NCBI RefSeq assembly: GCF_000478275.1
Contig: NZ_ASJB01000083.1
Location: forward strand, 310,001-374,000
DNA length: 64,000 bases
Source of the DNA: Amycolatopsis orientalis DSM 40040 = KCTC 9412
GTDB lineage: Bacteria; Actinomycetota; Actinomycetes; Mycobacteriales; Pseudonocardiaceae
Direction: 5' to 3'
Shown: piece by piece, positions 43,737 through 52,402 of the stretch
How positions within the stretch are numbered: position 1 is the stretch's first letter
How the letters are laid out: each line of letters begins with the position of its first letter
Translations under genes and position numbers: made by a program
The notes under the pieces: model-generated
What the model was told of the DNA's origin: nothing
Databases searched by the model: none
Seen by the model: the letters and a program-made list of their open reading frames with translations, nothing else

Positions 43737-44660
43737 ATGTATTTGTCACCGGACGGAATCCAGCCCGTCGAATTCGGCGTCGACTGGGCCTGTCGCCTCG
43801 GCACGCTGCGCTACCTGCGGTTCACCGGCCTGCCCGTCGTCCACATCTCCCCGGTCGAATGGCAGCTGGACCCGCAGACCATCCGGCAGGCCGCCCACGA
43901 CCGCCGCTACGTCGAAATCCCACCTCCTGACCCGAGTGTGCTCAGCTTCCAGTACGCCCCCACCGCCTTTCCCGGAGCGCCGTTCCAGGGCTATCCCTCG
44001 GCCGGCCCGGCCCCCTCCCAGGCCCGGCGGCTGACGAAGAAGATCAGCGGCGAGGACCGGGTATGGATCAGCCTTCAGGACTTCAAGCTGAGCCGCGGAC
44101 ACGTCGCCGAGATCGCGAGCCAAGCGCGGATGACCGTGGTGGCGGAGGTCGCCGACACCAGCGACCGGATCATGCTGCTCGCCCGCCCGGGGAGTCCGCC
44201 GCCGGGCAGCGAGTTCGCGAAGCCCCGGTTCCGGCCTGGATCGGCGGGCTTCTTCACCGCGGGCATCGTGACGACGATGGCCTTGGCCATCGCCGGGTGC
44301 GCCGTCGGCGCCCTGACAGAGCACATCTGGCTGACCATCCTGAGCGCCGTCCTCGGTTTGCCGTTGCTCTTGACCAGCGTCTATTGGATGCGCATGGCGC
44401 CGAAGAGCGTTCGAGCGGGGTGGCTGGCAAGCAGGTTCAACGGGTCGAGGTCGGTGCAGTTTCATCCGGACGTGTTCGGGTTCACCTCGGATCTGGCCGC
44501 GCAGATCGCCGCTTCACACGGCTACTTCTATACCGCCTGGGCCAGGAAATCGAATGGTCAACCCATGGAGATGGTGTTCGTCCGCGGTGACGGGGAATCG
44601 ACCGAGGGAACGAGCACGAACGATCGAACGTCTGAGAACGGTGACGTGAGGCGGTCTTGA
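43737..44660 (+). CDS. Membrane protein, tandem paralogue 2
   Basis: 307 residues, same architecture as the preceding gene: GLPVVHISPVEWQLD, VEIPPPDPSVLSFQYAP, DRVWISLQDFKLSRGHVAEIA, two helices near 170-220, then VRAGWLASRFNGSRSVQF...DLAAQIAASHGYFYT. It has a short hydrophilic C-terminal extension. ATG at 43737 after GGGAGGGAG. Placed 31 bp before a WXG100-type module, so it may belong to it. Confidence 0.75.
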   Translation: MYLSPDGIQPVEFGVDWACRLGTLRYLRFTGLPVVHISPVEWQLDPQTIRQAAHDRRYVEIPPPDPSVLSFQYAPTAFPGAPFQGYPSAGPAPSQARRLTKKISGEDRVWISLQDFKLSRGHVAEIASQARMTVVAEVADTSDRIMLLARPGSPPPGSEFAKPRFRPGSAGFFTAGIVTTMALAIAGCAVGALTEHIWLTILSAVLGLPLLLTSVYWMRMAPKSVRAGWLASRFNGSRSVQFHPDVFGFTSDLAAQIAASHGYFYTAWARKSNGQPMEMVFVRGDGESTEGTSTNDRTSENGDVRRS

Positions 44661-44691
44661 ACTGCCGAGCAGCCGTACCAGAGGGGGGTAC

Positions 44692-45138
44692 ATGAGCGGA
44701 TACACGGTGAAAGTCGCCGAGCTGGGCAAGCTCATCGGCGATCTGGAAACCGGCGCCGACCGGATGGCGGACGCGAACAGGAAACTCGCGGGCGGTGGCG
44801 CGTGGGGAGCCCTGGGCAACGACGAACTGGCGAAATCCGGAATGGACTTCGAGGAAGCCTGGGAATTCGGTGTCGGCAGGCTGGGTGACGCGGCGGAAAG
44901 CGTGACGGAAAGACTGAAAACCGCTCAGCGGAAGTACCAGAAGCTGGAAGCGGAATTCGGCGAAGGCCTGAACAAGTTCGCCGACCTGATCCCCGGCCCC
45001 GAAGGCGGTCAGATACCCGCGCCGGGCGGCACGGGAGGTCCTGATCCAGCGCCGAAGTTCCCCCTCGGAGACGACGGCGGGCCTGTCGGTGGCGGCTACA
45101 CCGGTGGCATCACCGACATCCTCGGAGGCGGACGATGA
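44692..45138 (+). CDS. WXG100-like (ESX-type) small helical protein
   Basis: 148 residues. A helical N-terminal 85 residues with a central turn (GGGAWGALGNDELAKSG) in the WXG position, then a Gly/Pro-rich tail. Resembles the short partner of a type VII secretion substrate pair. The ATG follows GAGGGGGGT. The next gene overlaps by 4 nt. No secretion ATPase (EccC) lies in this window. Confidence 0.72.
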   Translation: MSGYTVKVAELGKLIGDLETGADRMADANRKLAGGGAWGALGNDELAKSGMDFEEAWEFGVGRLGDAAESVTERLKTAQRKYQKLEAEFGEGLNKFADLIPGPEGGQIPAPGGTGGPDPAPKFPLGDDGGPVGGGYTGGITDILGGGR

Positions 45139-46358
45139 CCGGCGACCAGTACCCCGCGCTCGGTTTCGCCCCGGCTCCCGGTGACGTCGGAGGCGTCGGC
45201 GGCCTGGCCGAGAAATACCGCGCGGTCGGCCGCGACCTGGGCGAAGCGAACACCTGCCTGCGCCAGATCGTCACGAAGCAGGGCATCTGGACCGGTGAGG
45301 CCAGTGAAGCGTTCGCCCGACGCCTCGGCCCGCTGCCCGAGTATCTGGACGGTGCCGCGCGTTCGATGGCGCAAGCCGCGGATGCCCTCGAAGGATGGGC
45401 ACACGACCTCGGCGAAATGCAGCGGCAGGCGGCGGACCTCGAACGTCAGGCCAAGGCGGCCGCCCAGGCGGCGGAGCAGGCCCGCACCAATCCGGACTTC
45501 GCGCTGGCGAACCAGACCTTCACCGACCAGCGGTCCTTGCAGCTCGCGCAGACCCTCCTCGACAACGCCGGACGGCAGCTCCAGGCGGCCATCGACGGCT
45601 GCACGGCCGTCCAAGACGCCGCGAAGGCCCTACTGGACCAGCACACCTCGGCCGCCGCACGCGTCGCGGACCTGCTGCGTAAGGCGAAGGAACTCGCCCC
45701 GGACGAGCCGGACCTGCTGGACGACGTGGTCGACGCGGTCACCGGCGTCGTCACGGATCTCGTGAACGCCACCGCCGACGTCGTCGACGCGGCCTGGGAC
45801 TTCGTCCAGGATCACGCCGAACTGCTGTCGAAGACGTCCGACGTCATGGGGGACATCGGAAACCTGCTCGGCGTCGCCAGCGATCTCCTCCCGTCTCCCG
45901 TCGGCGAGGTCACCAGCGTCGTCGCCGCGGGCTTCGGGGTGGCCGCGCTGGGCGGGCACTCGGTGGCGAAGGCGGCCGGTGCCGACGTCGCGCCCGAGAC
46001 CCTGACCTTCGACGGAGTCGGTGCGCTGACCTCCCTGGTGGGGGTGATCCCCGGCGTTTCCGACACCGCGGTCAAGGCCGCCGCCTTCGCCGGACTGGCC
46101 GGTTACGGCGCTCTCGGCGTCCAGATCGGCATGGACACCGCGGGTGAGATCCAGGGGCGCGAGTTCGAAGGCCCGATCGACGACTTCAAGAACTACTGGT
46201 GGCCCAAGGACGGCGCGCAATGGGCCATGGCCGGTTCGTCGATCATCTTCGGCGGAACGCCGCTGGCCGCGGTGGCCATGGGTAACGCCGTCGTGCAAGG
46301 CGCGGAGGAAGACCGCGAGAACGCGCAGGAGCGCGCGGAAGACAAGGCTTGGAGCTGA
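45135..46358 (+). CDS. Large WXG100/PPE-like putative type VII substrate
   Basis: 407 residues. A long helical N-terminal half carries GIWTGEASEAFARRL (a WxG turn) at about residues 54-68 and coiled-coil stretches to about 200. A hydrophobic Gly/Ala-rich C-terminal half (about 235-385) has TM-like segments (GVAALGGHSVAKAAG, SLVGVIPGVSDTAVKAAAFAGLAGYG). Looks like an LXG- or DUF4226-like polymorphic scaffold without a recognised toxin domain. Coupled to genes on both sides. Confidence 0.7.
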   Translation: MTGDQYPALGFAPAPGDVGGVGGLAEKYRAVGRDLGEANTCLRQIVTKQGIWTGEASEAFARRLGPLPEYLDGAARSMAQAADALEGWAHDLGEMQRQAADLERQAKAAAQAAEQARTNPDFALANQTFTDQRSLQLAQTLLDNAGRQLQAAIDGCTAVQDAAKALLDQHTSAAARVADLLRKAKELAPDEPDLLDDVVDAVTGVVTDLVNATADVVDAAWDFVQDHAELLSKTSDVMGDIGNLLGVASDLLPSPVGEVTSVVAAGFGVAALGGHSVAKAAGADVAPETLTFDGVGALTSLVGVIPGVSDTAVKAAAFAGLAGYGALGVQIGMDTAGEIQGREFEGPIDDFKNYWWPKDGAQWAMAGSSIIFGGTPLAAVAMGNAVVQGAEEDRENAQERAEDKAWS

Positions 46359-46981
46359 TGGCACCCGCCCTCCAGATCGATCTGCCACCGGGCTTCACCG
46401 GGATGCCGGTGACCGACGACGACACGATGAACGCGCGACTCGCCTGGGGGATCAGCGAAAAGGTGGCACCCCAGGCAGGCCGGTCCGTCGAGGACTTCGC
46501 CGCCGCGCTGATGGCGTTGACCCCGGGACTGCGGGAGAACGGGGTCCGGGTCTTCGGCAAGTTCGCCGCCGGCGACGGGCCGGAGTACCTGGCCACCCTG
46601 TCCCTCGGGGTGCTGCGCTGGCCCGACGCGGACACGGAGATGCTCGCCCTGCGTCGCACCGCGGTCGCCGATGCCCTGCTCGACGTGTACAAGCGAGAGC
46701 GGCCACGAGCGGATGCCCGGCTGCTCCGGTTGCCGATCGGTCCGGCGATGGCCGCCGTCCACGCCGGTGAATTCCACGTGCCACGCGAGTTCACCGGTCG
46801 CCCGACGGAAATCGTCCGTGTCCAGGCCAGGGTGGAGTACCGGATTCCGTTGCCGGACGGCGAACACGTGGTGATCCTCGCGGTCACCGCCGAGTCCGAG
46901 GCGGCCTGGCCCGCGGTCGCCGAAGCCGCGTCCCGCGTCGCCCACAGCCTTCGCACCGCCGATCCGGAGAACCGACCATGA
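46358..46981 (+). CDS. Type VII-module associated protein, unrecognised
   Basis: 207 residues with no signal or membrane helix. LPPGFTGMPVTDD at the start and alternating beta strands (VRVQARVEYRIPL, HVVILAVTAES) suggest a compact alpha/beta fold. ATG at 46358 shares a base with the upstream stop; an in-frame TTG at 46349 would add three residues. Third gene of the four-gene module; possibly a chaperone-like (EspG-type) or immunity role, by inference only. Confidence 0.65.
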   Translation: MAPALQIDLPPGFTGMPVTDDDTMNARLAWGISEKVAPQAGRSVEDFAAALMALTPGLRENGVRVFGKFAAGDGPEYLATLSLGVLRWPDADTEMLALRRTAVADALLDVYKRERPRADARLLRLPIGPAMAAVHAGEFHVPREFTGRPTEIVRVQARVEYRIPLPDGEHVVILAVTAESEAAWPAVAEAASRVAHSLRTADPENRP

Positions 46982-47331
46982 CCGAACCGAGCAATCCGCG
47001 GCTGATCGAGGAAATGCGCTGGCAGCTGCGCGAGATCGAAGCGCGCAAGGCCGAGAACGCCAAGGCGCTGGCCGGGCTCGCCGCGTCCGGCGGGGTGACC
47101 GAGGTGACCTCTCCCGACGGGGCGGTGACGGTGACCGTCGGCCCCGGCGGTGTCATCGGCGAAGTCCGGCTGACCGGCAAGGCGATGGAGTCGAGCGCGA
47201 GTGCGCTCGGCGCGGCCATCACCGCGACCATCCACCGGGCGCTGACCGGTGAGCCCGCGCCTCGACCGCCACGACCGGCACCCGCGGAGGAGGAGCACGA
47301 CGAGCCGGCCGACACTATTTTCGATCTTTAG
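46978..47331 (+). CDS. YbaB/EbfC-family protein
   Basis: 117 residues. Coiled N-terminal helix (RLIEEMRWQLREIEARKAEN), the central GAVTVTVGPGGVIGEVRLTGKAM strand typical of YbaB/EbfC proteins, and an acidic Pro-rich tail. In actinobacteria this type commonly accompanies WXG100 genes rather than acting as the RecR-linked nucleoid protein. Overlaps the previous gene by 4 nt. Confidence 0.82.
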   Translation: MTEPSNPRLIEEMRWQLREIEARKAENAKALAGLAASGGVTEVTSPDGAVTVTVGPGGVIGEVRLTGKAMESSASALGAAITATIHRALTGEPAPRPPRPAPAEEEHDEPADTIFDL

Positions 47332-47488
47332 GCAGGTGAAGGTGATCGTGAGTGGCGATTCGTAGTCCATTGAGAGGTAAGGCGAACCTGTCGTGCCGTG
47401 AATGCCTCCTTCCCTACTCAAGGTAGGGGTTCCGGCAAAGTCGGCATCGTGCAGGTCGGGCACCTCTTCGTCATGGCGCAGGTCGTCG

Positions 47489-47527
47489 ATGAAGGAATTG
47501 GGACGTTGAGTGTCCCAATTCCTTCAT
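47489..47527. repeat. Palindrome, ATGAAGGAATTGGGAC family
   Basis: 16-bp perfect arms, loop GTTGAGT. Near copy of 15366-15412. Confidence 0.8.
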
Positions 47528-47661
47528 GGACGCGGGGAACACTCGGTTGCGAAGCTTGATCAACAGAAGATCAGGGGCCTGACCACCAGCCCCACCACTC
47601 AACGCAGCCGGGAGCCTATGAAGGCACTCCCTCTGGCTGTCGGCGCGCAAGTGTTACCGCT

Positions 47662-47720
47662 AGTGAGAGGTGTGTGGATTCAGGGACATTGAACGTCCCT
47701 AAATCCACACACCCCTCACT
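47662..47720. repeat. Palindrome with GGGAC core and AGTGAGAGGTGTG arm
   Basis: About 26-bp arms with two mismatches. The centre GGGACATTGAACGTCCC resembles the 15485 core while the outer arm differs. Confidence 0.7.
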
Positions 47721-47821
47721 GAAGGTCACATCTGCGCGTCAACAGCCACAGTGAGTGACCCCATGGGGCCGCCCGCGCTACGCCGCCCGCCATGTTTGCC
47801 TTACCCAGCCACGTTCGACGT

Positions 47822-48442
47822 CTAGAAGACGACGATCAGCACGCCGATCCACGCGATCACGATGCCCGCGGCTGCGCCGAAGGACGCCCAGCGCACGATC
47901 GGCACCCGCCGCGCGAGCCACAGCGACGGCGTGATCCCGCCGGTCACGACGGCGGACGCGATGAGCGCGAGCCAGCCGTTGGTCTCCCGTGCGAGGGTGT
48001 TCGCCAGCGCCAGCATCGCCACGACGACCACGGCCGCGACGAACGCGGAGACGGTCAGGCCGGTCAGCCACGGTGTCGGTTCCCCGGCGGGGTCCGGCGT
48101 GCCGAAGAGCCGCCGCGCGAGTTCGCTGCGGGGCGCGGGGGCGGGCGGGTCGACGATGACGCCTTCGCCCGAGACCGGGTCGACGAAACGGACCGAGGTG
48201 CCCATCGCGGCGGCGAGGCGCTGGGCAAGCTGGCGGCCTCGCTGGGAGACGACGGAACCGGCTTCGGCGCCGGAATCGCCGGGACGGACGGCGGAGCCGA
48301 CGGCGGACGCGACGCGTGCCCATTCGTGCAGCGCCTGAGCGAGGTCTGAACCAATCGCGAGGGAATGCGGGTCCACCTCGCGCGCGCTTTCGCCGCCGGA
48401 CCCGGCCAGCACCGCGCGTCCCTCACGGATCCGCAATTCCAT
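47822..48442 (-). CDS. DUF2537 membrane protein
   Basis: 206 residues. N-terminal soluble domain of about 110 residues (ELRIREGRAVL..., VSQRGRQLAQRLAAAMGTSVRFVDP), then two to three helices (LTGLTVSAFVAAVVVVAMLALAN, IASAVVTGGITPSLWLA, FGAAAGIVIAWIGVLIVVF). Corresponds by position and type to Rv0882 of M. tuberculosis. Function unknown. Confidence 0.85.
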   Translation of the reverse strand: MELRIREGRAVLAGSGGESAREVDPHSLAIGSDLAQALHEWARVASAVGSAVRPGDSGAEAGSVVSQRGRQLAQRLAAAMGTSVRFVDPVSGEGVIVDPPAPAPRSELARRLFGTPDPAGEPTPWLTGLTVSAFVAAVVVVAMLALANTLARETNGWLALIASAVVTGGITPSLWLARRVPIVRWASFGAAAGIVIAWIGVLIVVF

Positions 48443-48468
48443 GGGTTCTCCTCTTGCTCGCTCTTCGC

Positions 48469-49284
48469 TCACGATAGCGGTGGACGAGTCTCGTAGAACG
48501 CGATCGCGGCCGCCGTGGCGACGTTCAGCGAATCGACGCCCTCCGGCATCGGGATCCGCACCGCGACGTCGGCGGCGGTGATCGCCGCTTCGGTCAGGCC
48601 GGGGCCTTCCGCGCCCAGCATCAGCGCGACCTTCCCCGGGGTCCCGTCGCGTAACTCGCGCAGCGAAACGGAATCCGCGCGAGGGGTGAGGGCCGCGACA
48701 CGGAAACCGTTTTCCCGCAGCAGGTCCAGGTCGCCGGGCCAAGAACCGAAGGTGGCGAACGGGACGCGCAGGACATGCCCCATCGAAACGCGGACGCTGC
48801 GCCGGTACAGCGGGTCGGAACATCCGGCGCCGAGCAGGATCCCGTCGACGCCCAGCGCGGCCGCGTTGCGGAACAGCGCGCCCAGATTCTCGTGGTCACC
48901 AACGCCTTCCAGCACCGCGAGCACGCGGGCGCCGCCGATGACGTCCTCGACCGAGGGCGGCGGGACGGGCCGGTCCGCGACGGCCAGTATCCCGCGGTTC
49001 AAATGGAAGCCGACGACGTCGGCCATCGTCTCGGCCGAGGTCACGTAGCCGGGGACGTCGACGCCGTCGAGTTCGGCACTCAATTCCCGGAACCGCCGCT
49101 CCACGCCGAGCAGCGCGCGTACCGGGTACCGGGAGCGGAGGAGCCGCTCGACCACGACGGTGCCTTCGGCGATTACAAGGCCACGCCCACCTGGTCTATC
49201 CGGACGCCGATCGGCTGTGGACAAGTCGCGGAAATCGTCCAGGCGGGGGTCGCCGGAATCGTCGATGGTGATCAGTTCAGCCAC
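48469..49284 (-). CDS. TrmH/SpoU-family RNA 2'-O-methyltransferase
   Basis: 271-residue SPOUT enzyme using S-adenosylmethionine in a trefoil knot. Motif 1 NLGALFRNAAALGVDGILL, motif 2 LMLGAEGPGL, motif 3 IPMPEGVDSLNVATAAAIAFYE, plus SMGHVLRVPF. An N-terminal RNA-binding region (residues 1-115) resembles the L30e-like substrate-binding domain. Equivalent in position to Rv0881. Target (rRNA or tRNA) not determined. Confidence 0.92.
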   Translation of the reverse strand: MAELITIDDSGDPRLDDFRDLSTADRRPDRPGGRGLVIAEGTVVVERLLRSRYPVRALLGVERRFRELSAELDGVDVPGYVTSAETMADVVGFHLNRGILAVADRPVPPPSVEDVIGGARVLAVLEGVGDHENLGALFRNAAALGVDGILLGAGCSDPLYRRSVRVSMGHVLRVPFATFGSWPGDLDLLRENGFRVAALTPRADSVSLRELRDGTPGKVALMLGAEGPGLTEAAITAADVAVRIPMPEGVDSLNVATAAAIAFYETRPPLS

Positions 49285-49501
49285 CGGGAGAGTGTGTCAT
49301 CCGCCCACTGCGCGGCCGCTGCGTCCGAACGTCCGGCGGCAGGTGGTACGAACGGGCTCTTTTTGCTGTAAGTTAACCCCTAGTGACAGAGAGCACCAGT
49401 TTGGCCGCTAGCCGGGCGGCGGCGGGGCGTGAAACCGTTGGGCCGCCTGGCAGTCCCGCCTGGAACCCCGCGGATCGTGGCCAATGAGGAGCTCGACGAA
49501 C

Positions 49502-51001
49502 ATGGGTAAGGATCTTTCGGCGGACCCGTTCAAACCGCAGGATCGCGGACGGTACCGCCGGAAGGTCCAGCGCTGCCTCGACACCCTCGCCCGTATGCTC
49601 ACGGACGGGAGTTTTTCCTTCCCGCGCAAGAACATCGGGCTCGAGGTCGAACTCAATCTCGTCGACGAGGAGATGCGCCCGTCGATGACGAACACGCTGG
49701 TGCTCGAAGCGCTGAACGATCCGTCCTTCACCACCGAGCTCGGCCAGCACAATCTGGAGCTCAACGTGCCGCCGCGGCCGCTGGCGGGCGAGTCCGCGCT
49801 CCAGCTGGAGGACGATCTCCGCGCGTACCTGGGCGCCGCCTCGCGCAAGGCCGAGGAATCCGGCGCCTCGCTGGCGATGATCGGCATCCTCCCCACGCTG
49901 CGACACGAGCACTTCGACCAGAAGTGGCTCACCAACAACGCCCGGTATTCGCTGCTCAACGACCGGATCTTCGCCGCGCGCGGCGAGCGCACCGTGCTCT
50001 CGATGGAGGGCGCGCCGCTGCCCGGCAGGCAGCCCGAGCGGCTGCGCAGTTACTCCGAATCGATCCTCCCCGAGGCCGCCTGTACCTCGGTCCAGCTGCA
50101 CCTGCAGGTCGCGCCGGAGGAGTTCGCGGCGCATTGGAACGCGGCGCAGGCGCTGGCGGGCGTGCAGATCGCGATCGGCGCGAACTCACCGTTCCTGCTC
50201 GGCAAGGCGCTCTGGCACGAAACCCGGATCCCGCTGTTCCTGCAGGCCACGGACACCCGGCCGGAGGAGCTGAAGAACCAGGGCGTCCGGCCGAGGGTGT
50301 GGTTCGGCGAGCGGTGGATCACCTCGATCTTCGACCTGTTCGAGGAGAACGTCCGGTATTTCCCGGGGCTGCTGCCCGAGACCGACACCGAGGACCCGAT
50401 CGAAGCGCTCGACTCCGGCCAGGCCCCGAAGCTCAGCGAGCTGCGGATGCACAACGGCACCGTCTGGCGCTGGAACCGCCCGGTCTACGACGTCGTCGAC
50501 GGCCTGCCGCATCTGCGGGTGGAGAACCGCGTGCTGCCCGCCGGTCCGACCGTCGTCGACATGGTCGCGAACGCCGCCTTCTTCTACGGCGCGCAGCGGG
50601 CCTTGGCCGAGGCCGACCGTCCAGTGTGGACACAGATGTCGTTCCAGGCGGCGGAGGAGAACATGTACGCGGGCGCGCGCCGGGGGTTCGACGCGCAGCT
50701 GTACTGGCCGGGTATCGGCTGGATCCCGCCGGACGAGCTGGTGCTGCGGGTCCTGCTCCCCCTGGCACACGAGGGATTACGCCGATCGGATGTCTCCGAC
50801 GAGGCGAGAGAGCGTTATCTGGGCATCATCGAGCAGCGGTGCCTGACCAGGCGGACCGGTTCGGCGTGGCAGCGGGAGTACGTCCTGCGCGCGGAGGAGC
50901 GCGGCGCCGAACGGGAGACCGCGCTGAACCGGATGCTGCACCGGTACCTGGAGCTGTCGGCCACCGAGACGCCGGTGCACACCTGGTCGCTGGAGGCTTA
51001 G
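49502..51001 (+). CDS. Glutamate-cysteine ligase family protein (GCS2-type)
   Basis: 499-residue ATP-grasp-like carboxylate-amine/thiol ligase. The metal-binding glutamates are in NIGLEVELNLVD and GQHNLELNVPP. AIGANSPFLLGKALWHETRIPLF and MHNGTVWRWNRPVYD are family motifs. Actinomycetes use mycothiol, so glutathione synthesis is not assumed; a gamma-glutamyl ligase for ergothioneine-like or other thiols is possible. ATG at 49502 with GAGGAG about 9 nt upstream. A TetR gene follows. Confidence 0.85.
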   Translation: MGKDLSADPFKPQDRGRYRRKVQRCLDTLARMLTDGSFSFPRKNIGLEVELNLVDEEMRPSMTNTLVLEALNDPSFTTELGQHNLELNVPPRPLAGESALQLEDDLRAYLGAASRKAEESGASLAMIGILPTLRHEHFDQKWLTNNARYSLLNDRIFAARGERTVLSMEGAPLPGRQPERLRSYSESILPEAACTSVQLHLQVAPEEFAAHWNAAQALAGVQIAIGANSPFLLGKALWHETRIPLFLQATDTRPEELKNQGVRPRVWFGERWITSIFDLFEENVRYFPGLLPETDTEDPIEALDSGQAPKLSELRMHNGTVWRWNRPVYDVVDGLPHLRVENRVLPAGPTVVDMVANAAFFYGAQRALAEADRPVWTQMSFQAAEENMYAGARRGFDAQLYWPGIGWIPPDELVLRVLLPLAHEGLRRSDVSDEARERYLGIIEQRCLTRRTGSAWQREYVLRAEERGAERETALNRMLHRYLELSATETPVHTWSLEA

Positions 51002-51025
51002 AGTTTCCCTCCAGGGAGGTGACTC

Positions 51026-51628
51026 GTGCCCAAGATCATCGGCCGGTCGCTGGAGGAACACCGGCGCGAGGTCCGCAGCAGGGTGTTCGACGTCCTGCGC
51101 GGGCAGCTGTACGAGCGCGGATTCGACGCGATCACGCTCGCGGGTGTCGCCGCCGAGGCGGGCCTCGGCCGGACGGCGATGTACAACCACTTCCCCGACA
51201 AGGAAAGCCTGTTGGTCGCCTTCGTCGAGGACGAGGCGACGCGGTACGTCGAACGGCTGAAAGCGGCCGTCGCGACCGCCGACACCCCGGTCGCGAAGCT
51301 GGCGACGTTCGTCCGGCTGCAACTGCGGGTGCTGGCCGAGTACCACCTGCCGCCCGGGACGGCGCTCGCGTCGGCACTGGCGCCCGCCGCGTACCGGCGG
51401 ATCAGCGCGCACGCCGACCCGATCACCGACCAGCTTCGCGAAATCCTCGCCGTGGGCGTGCCGGACGAGGATCCGGAGCTGATGATCCCGATGATCACGG
51501 CCGCACTGGGCAGCCGCCAGGTCGTCGACGTACCACCCGAACGGCTGGACGACACGATCGAAGGAGCCGTCCGGTTCGTGCTCAGGGCGGTGGGGATGGC
51601 GGACGACGGGGGAAACCTTGAGAATTAG
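51026..51628 (+). CDS. TetR-family transcriptional regulator
   Basis: 200 residues. HTH at about 17-63 (RSRVFDVLRGQLYERGFDAITLAGVAAEAGLGRTAMYNHFPDKESLL), helical ligand-binding domain behind. GTG start at 51026, with GGAGGTGA just upstream. Starts 24 bp after the ligase gene, so probably co-transcribed with it. Its stop codon overlaps the iron box of the heme oxygenase gene. Confidence 0.9.
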   Translation: MPKIIGRSLEEHRREVRSRVFDVLRGQLYERGFDAITLAGVAAEAGLGRTAMYNHFPDKESLLVAFVEDEATRYVERLKAAVATADTPVAKLATFVRLQLRVLAEYHLPPGTALASALAPAAYRRISAHADPITDQLREILAVGVPDEDPELMIPMITAALGSRQVVDVPPERLDDTIEGAVRFVLRAVGMADDGGNLEN

Positions 51629-51643
51629 GGTGGCCTAACCCGT
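51625..51643. promoter_or_regulatory. Iron box (IdeR/DtxR type) before heme oxygenase
   Basis: TTAGGGTGGCCTAACCCGT agrees with the DtxR/IdeR consensus TTAGGTTAGCCTAACCTAA at about 14 of 19 positions. It lies 59 bp before the heme oxygenase ATG, a gene that is DtxR-regulated in corynebacteria. Confidence 0.65.
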
Positions 51644-51701
51644 AGTTGTGCCTTACGCTCTTTCTGACAGCATGTCAGATCGATGCTTGGAGGCTCTTTC
51701 C

Positions 51702-52370
51702 ATGCCGGTGACCACCGACGTCGAATCCGGGCCCTTCTCCGCGACCCTGCGCGCCTCCACCCTGCCCGCTCACGAGCGGGCCAACCACTCCGTGTACATG
51801 AACGCGCTGCTCGGGGGCGAACTCTCGCTCGAGGGGTACACCCGGCTGGCCGTCCAGTACTACTTCATCTACCAGGCCATCGAGCGTGCCGCCGACAAGC
51901 TGGCGAAGGATCCCGTAGCGGGCAAGTTCGTCTTCGAGGAGCTGCGACGGCTGCCCAGCCTGGAACGCGATCTCGAACACCTCGTCGGCCCGGACTGGCG
52001 CGAGACCGTCCGCCCGCTGCCCTCGACCGAGCGGTACGCGCGGCGCGTGGCCGAGGCGTCGAACTGGTCCGGCGGCTTCGTGGCCCACCACTACACGCGC
52101 TACCTCGGCGACATCGCCGGCGGCCAGGTCATCCGGCGGCTGCTGGAGCGCAAGTACGGGGTGAGCGAGGCGGGTTCGCTGTTCTACCACTTCGACCAGC
52201 TGGGCAGCGCGCCCAAGTTCCGGGACGACTACCGCGAACGGCTGAACTCGGCGCCGTGGACCGAGGACGAGCGCGCGCGGTTGATCGACGAGGCGATCGA
52301 GGCCTTCGAGTGCAACATCGCGGTGTTCGACGAGCTGGCGGGCGAGCTGGACTCCTATCGGGCGGCCTGA
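51702..52370 (+). CDS. hmuO: Biliverdin-producing heme oxygenase
   Basis: 222-residue soluble enzyme that opens heme to biliverdin, CO and Fe2+ to recover iron. Proximal ligand His29 in ERANHSVYM; distal-helix motif YLGDIAGGQVIRRLL provides the GDxxGG kink. ATG at 51702 chosen; upstream in-frame ATGs would place the iron box too close. Single gene with its own iron box and a small hairpin (GTGACGGC, 52380-52402) after the stop. Confidence 0.93.
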   Translation: MPVTTDVESGPFSATLRASTLPAHERANHSVYMNALLGGELSLEGYTRLAVQYYFIYQAIERAADKLAKDPVAGKFVFEELRRLPSLERDLEHLVGPDWRETVRPLPSTERYARRVAEASNWSGGFVAHHYTRYLGDIAGGQVIRRLLERKYGVSEAGSLFYHFDQLGSAPKFRDDYRERLNSAPWTEDERARLIDEAIEAFECNIAVFDELAGELDSYRAA

Positions 52371-52379
52371 TCCGGGCGG

Positions 52380-52402
52380 GTGACGGCCGAGATCGCCGTC
52401 AC
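52380..52402 (+). terminator. Hairpin after heme oxygenase gene
   Basis: GTGACGGC/GCCGTCAC stem with a 7-nt loop, 10 bp after the stop. No U-tract. Confidence 0.45.

Larger units (their letters stand above)
47376..47805. mobile_element. TIR-flanked intergenic element C (MITE-like, long form)
   Basis: 430 bp. Left end GGTAAGGCGAACCTGTCG (47376) and the inverse of GGTAAGGCAAACATGG at the right (47790-47805). Contains two palindromes. The longest and least well preserved of the three; it may be composite. Confidence 0.45.
47332..47821. other. 490-bp non-coding region with element C
   Basis: Convergent region between the YbaB-like gene and DUF2537. No coding sequence I believe. Contains the TIR element 47376-47805, palindromes at 47489-47527 and 47662-47720, and the half-palindrome GATCGTGAGTGGCGA (47344-47358). 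Confidence 0.65.

Noticed and set aside
47510..47692. 60-codon frame inside element C
   Set aside because: It starts within one palindrome and runs into another; no ribosome site and no coding character.
48469..49284. Assigning the TrmH-family enzyme a specific target or resistance role (such as thiostrepton resistance)
   Set aside because: The knot motifs give the family only; substrate cannot be read from sequence and no antibiotic cluster is nearby.
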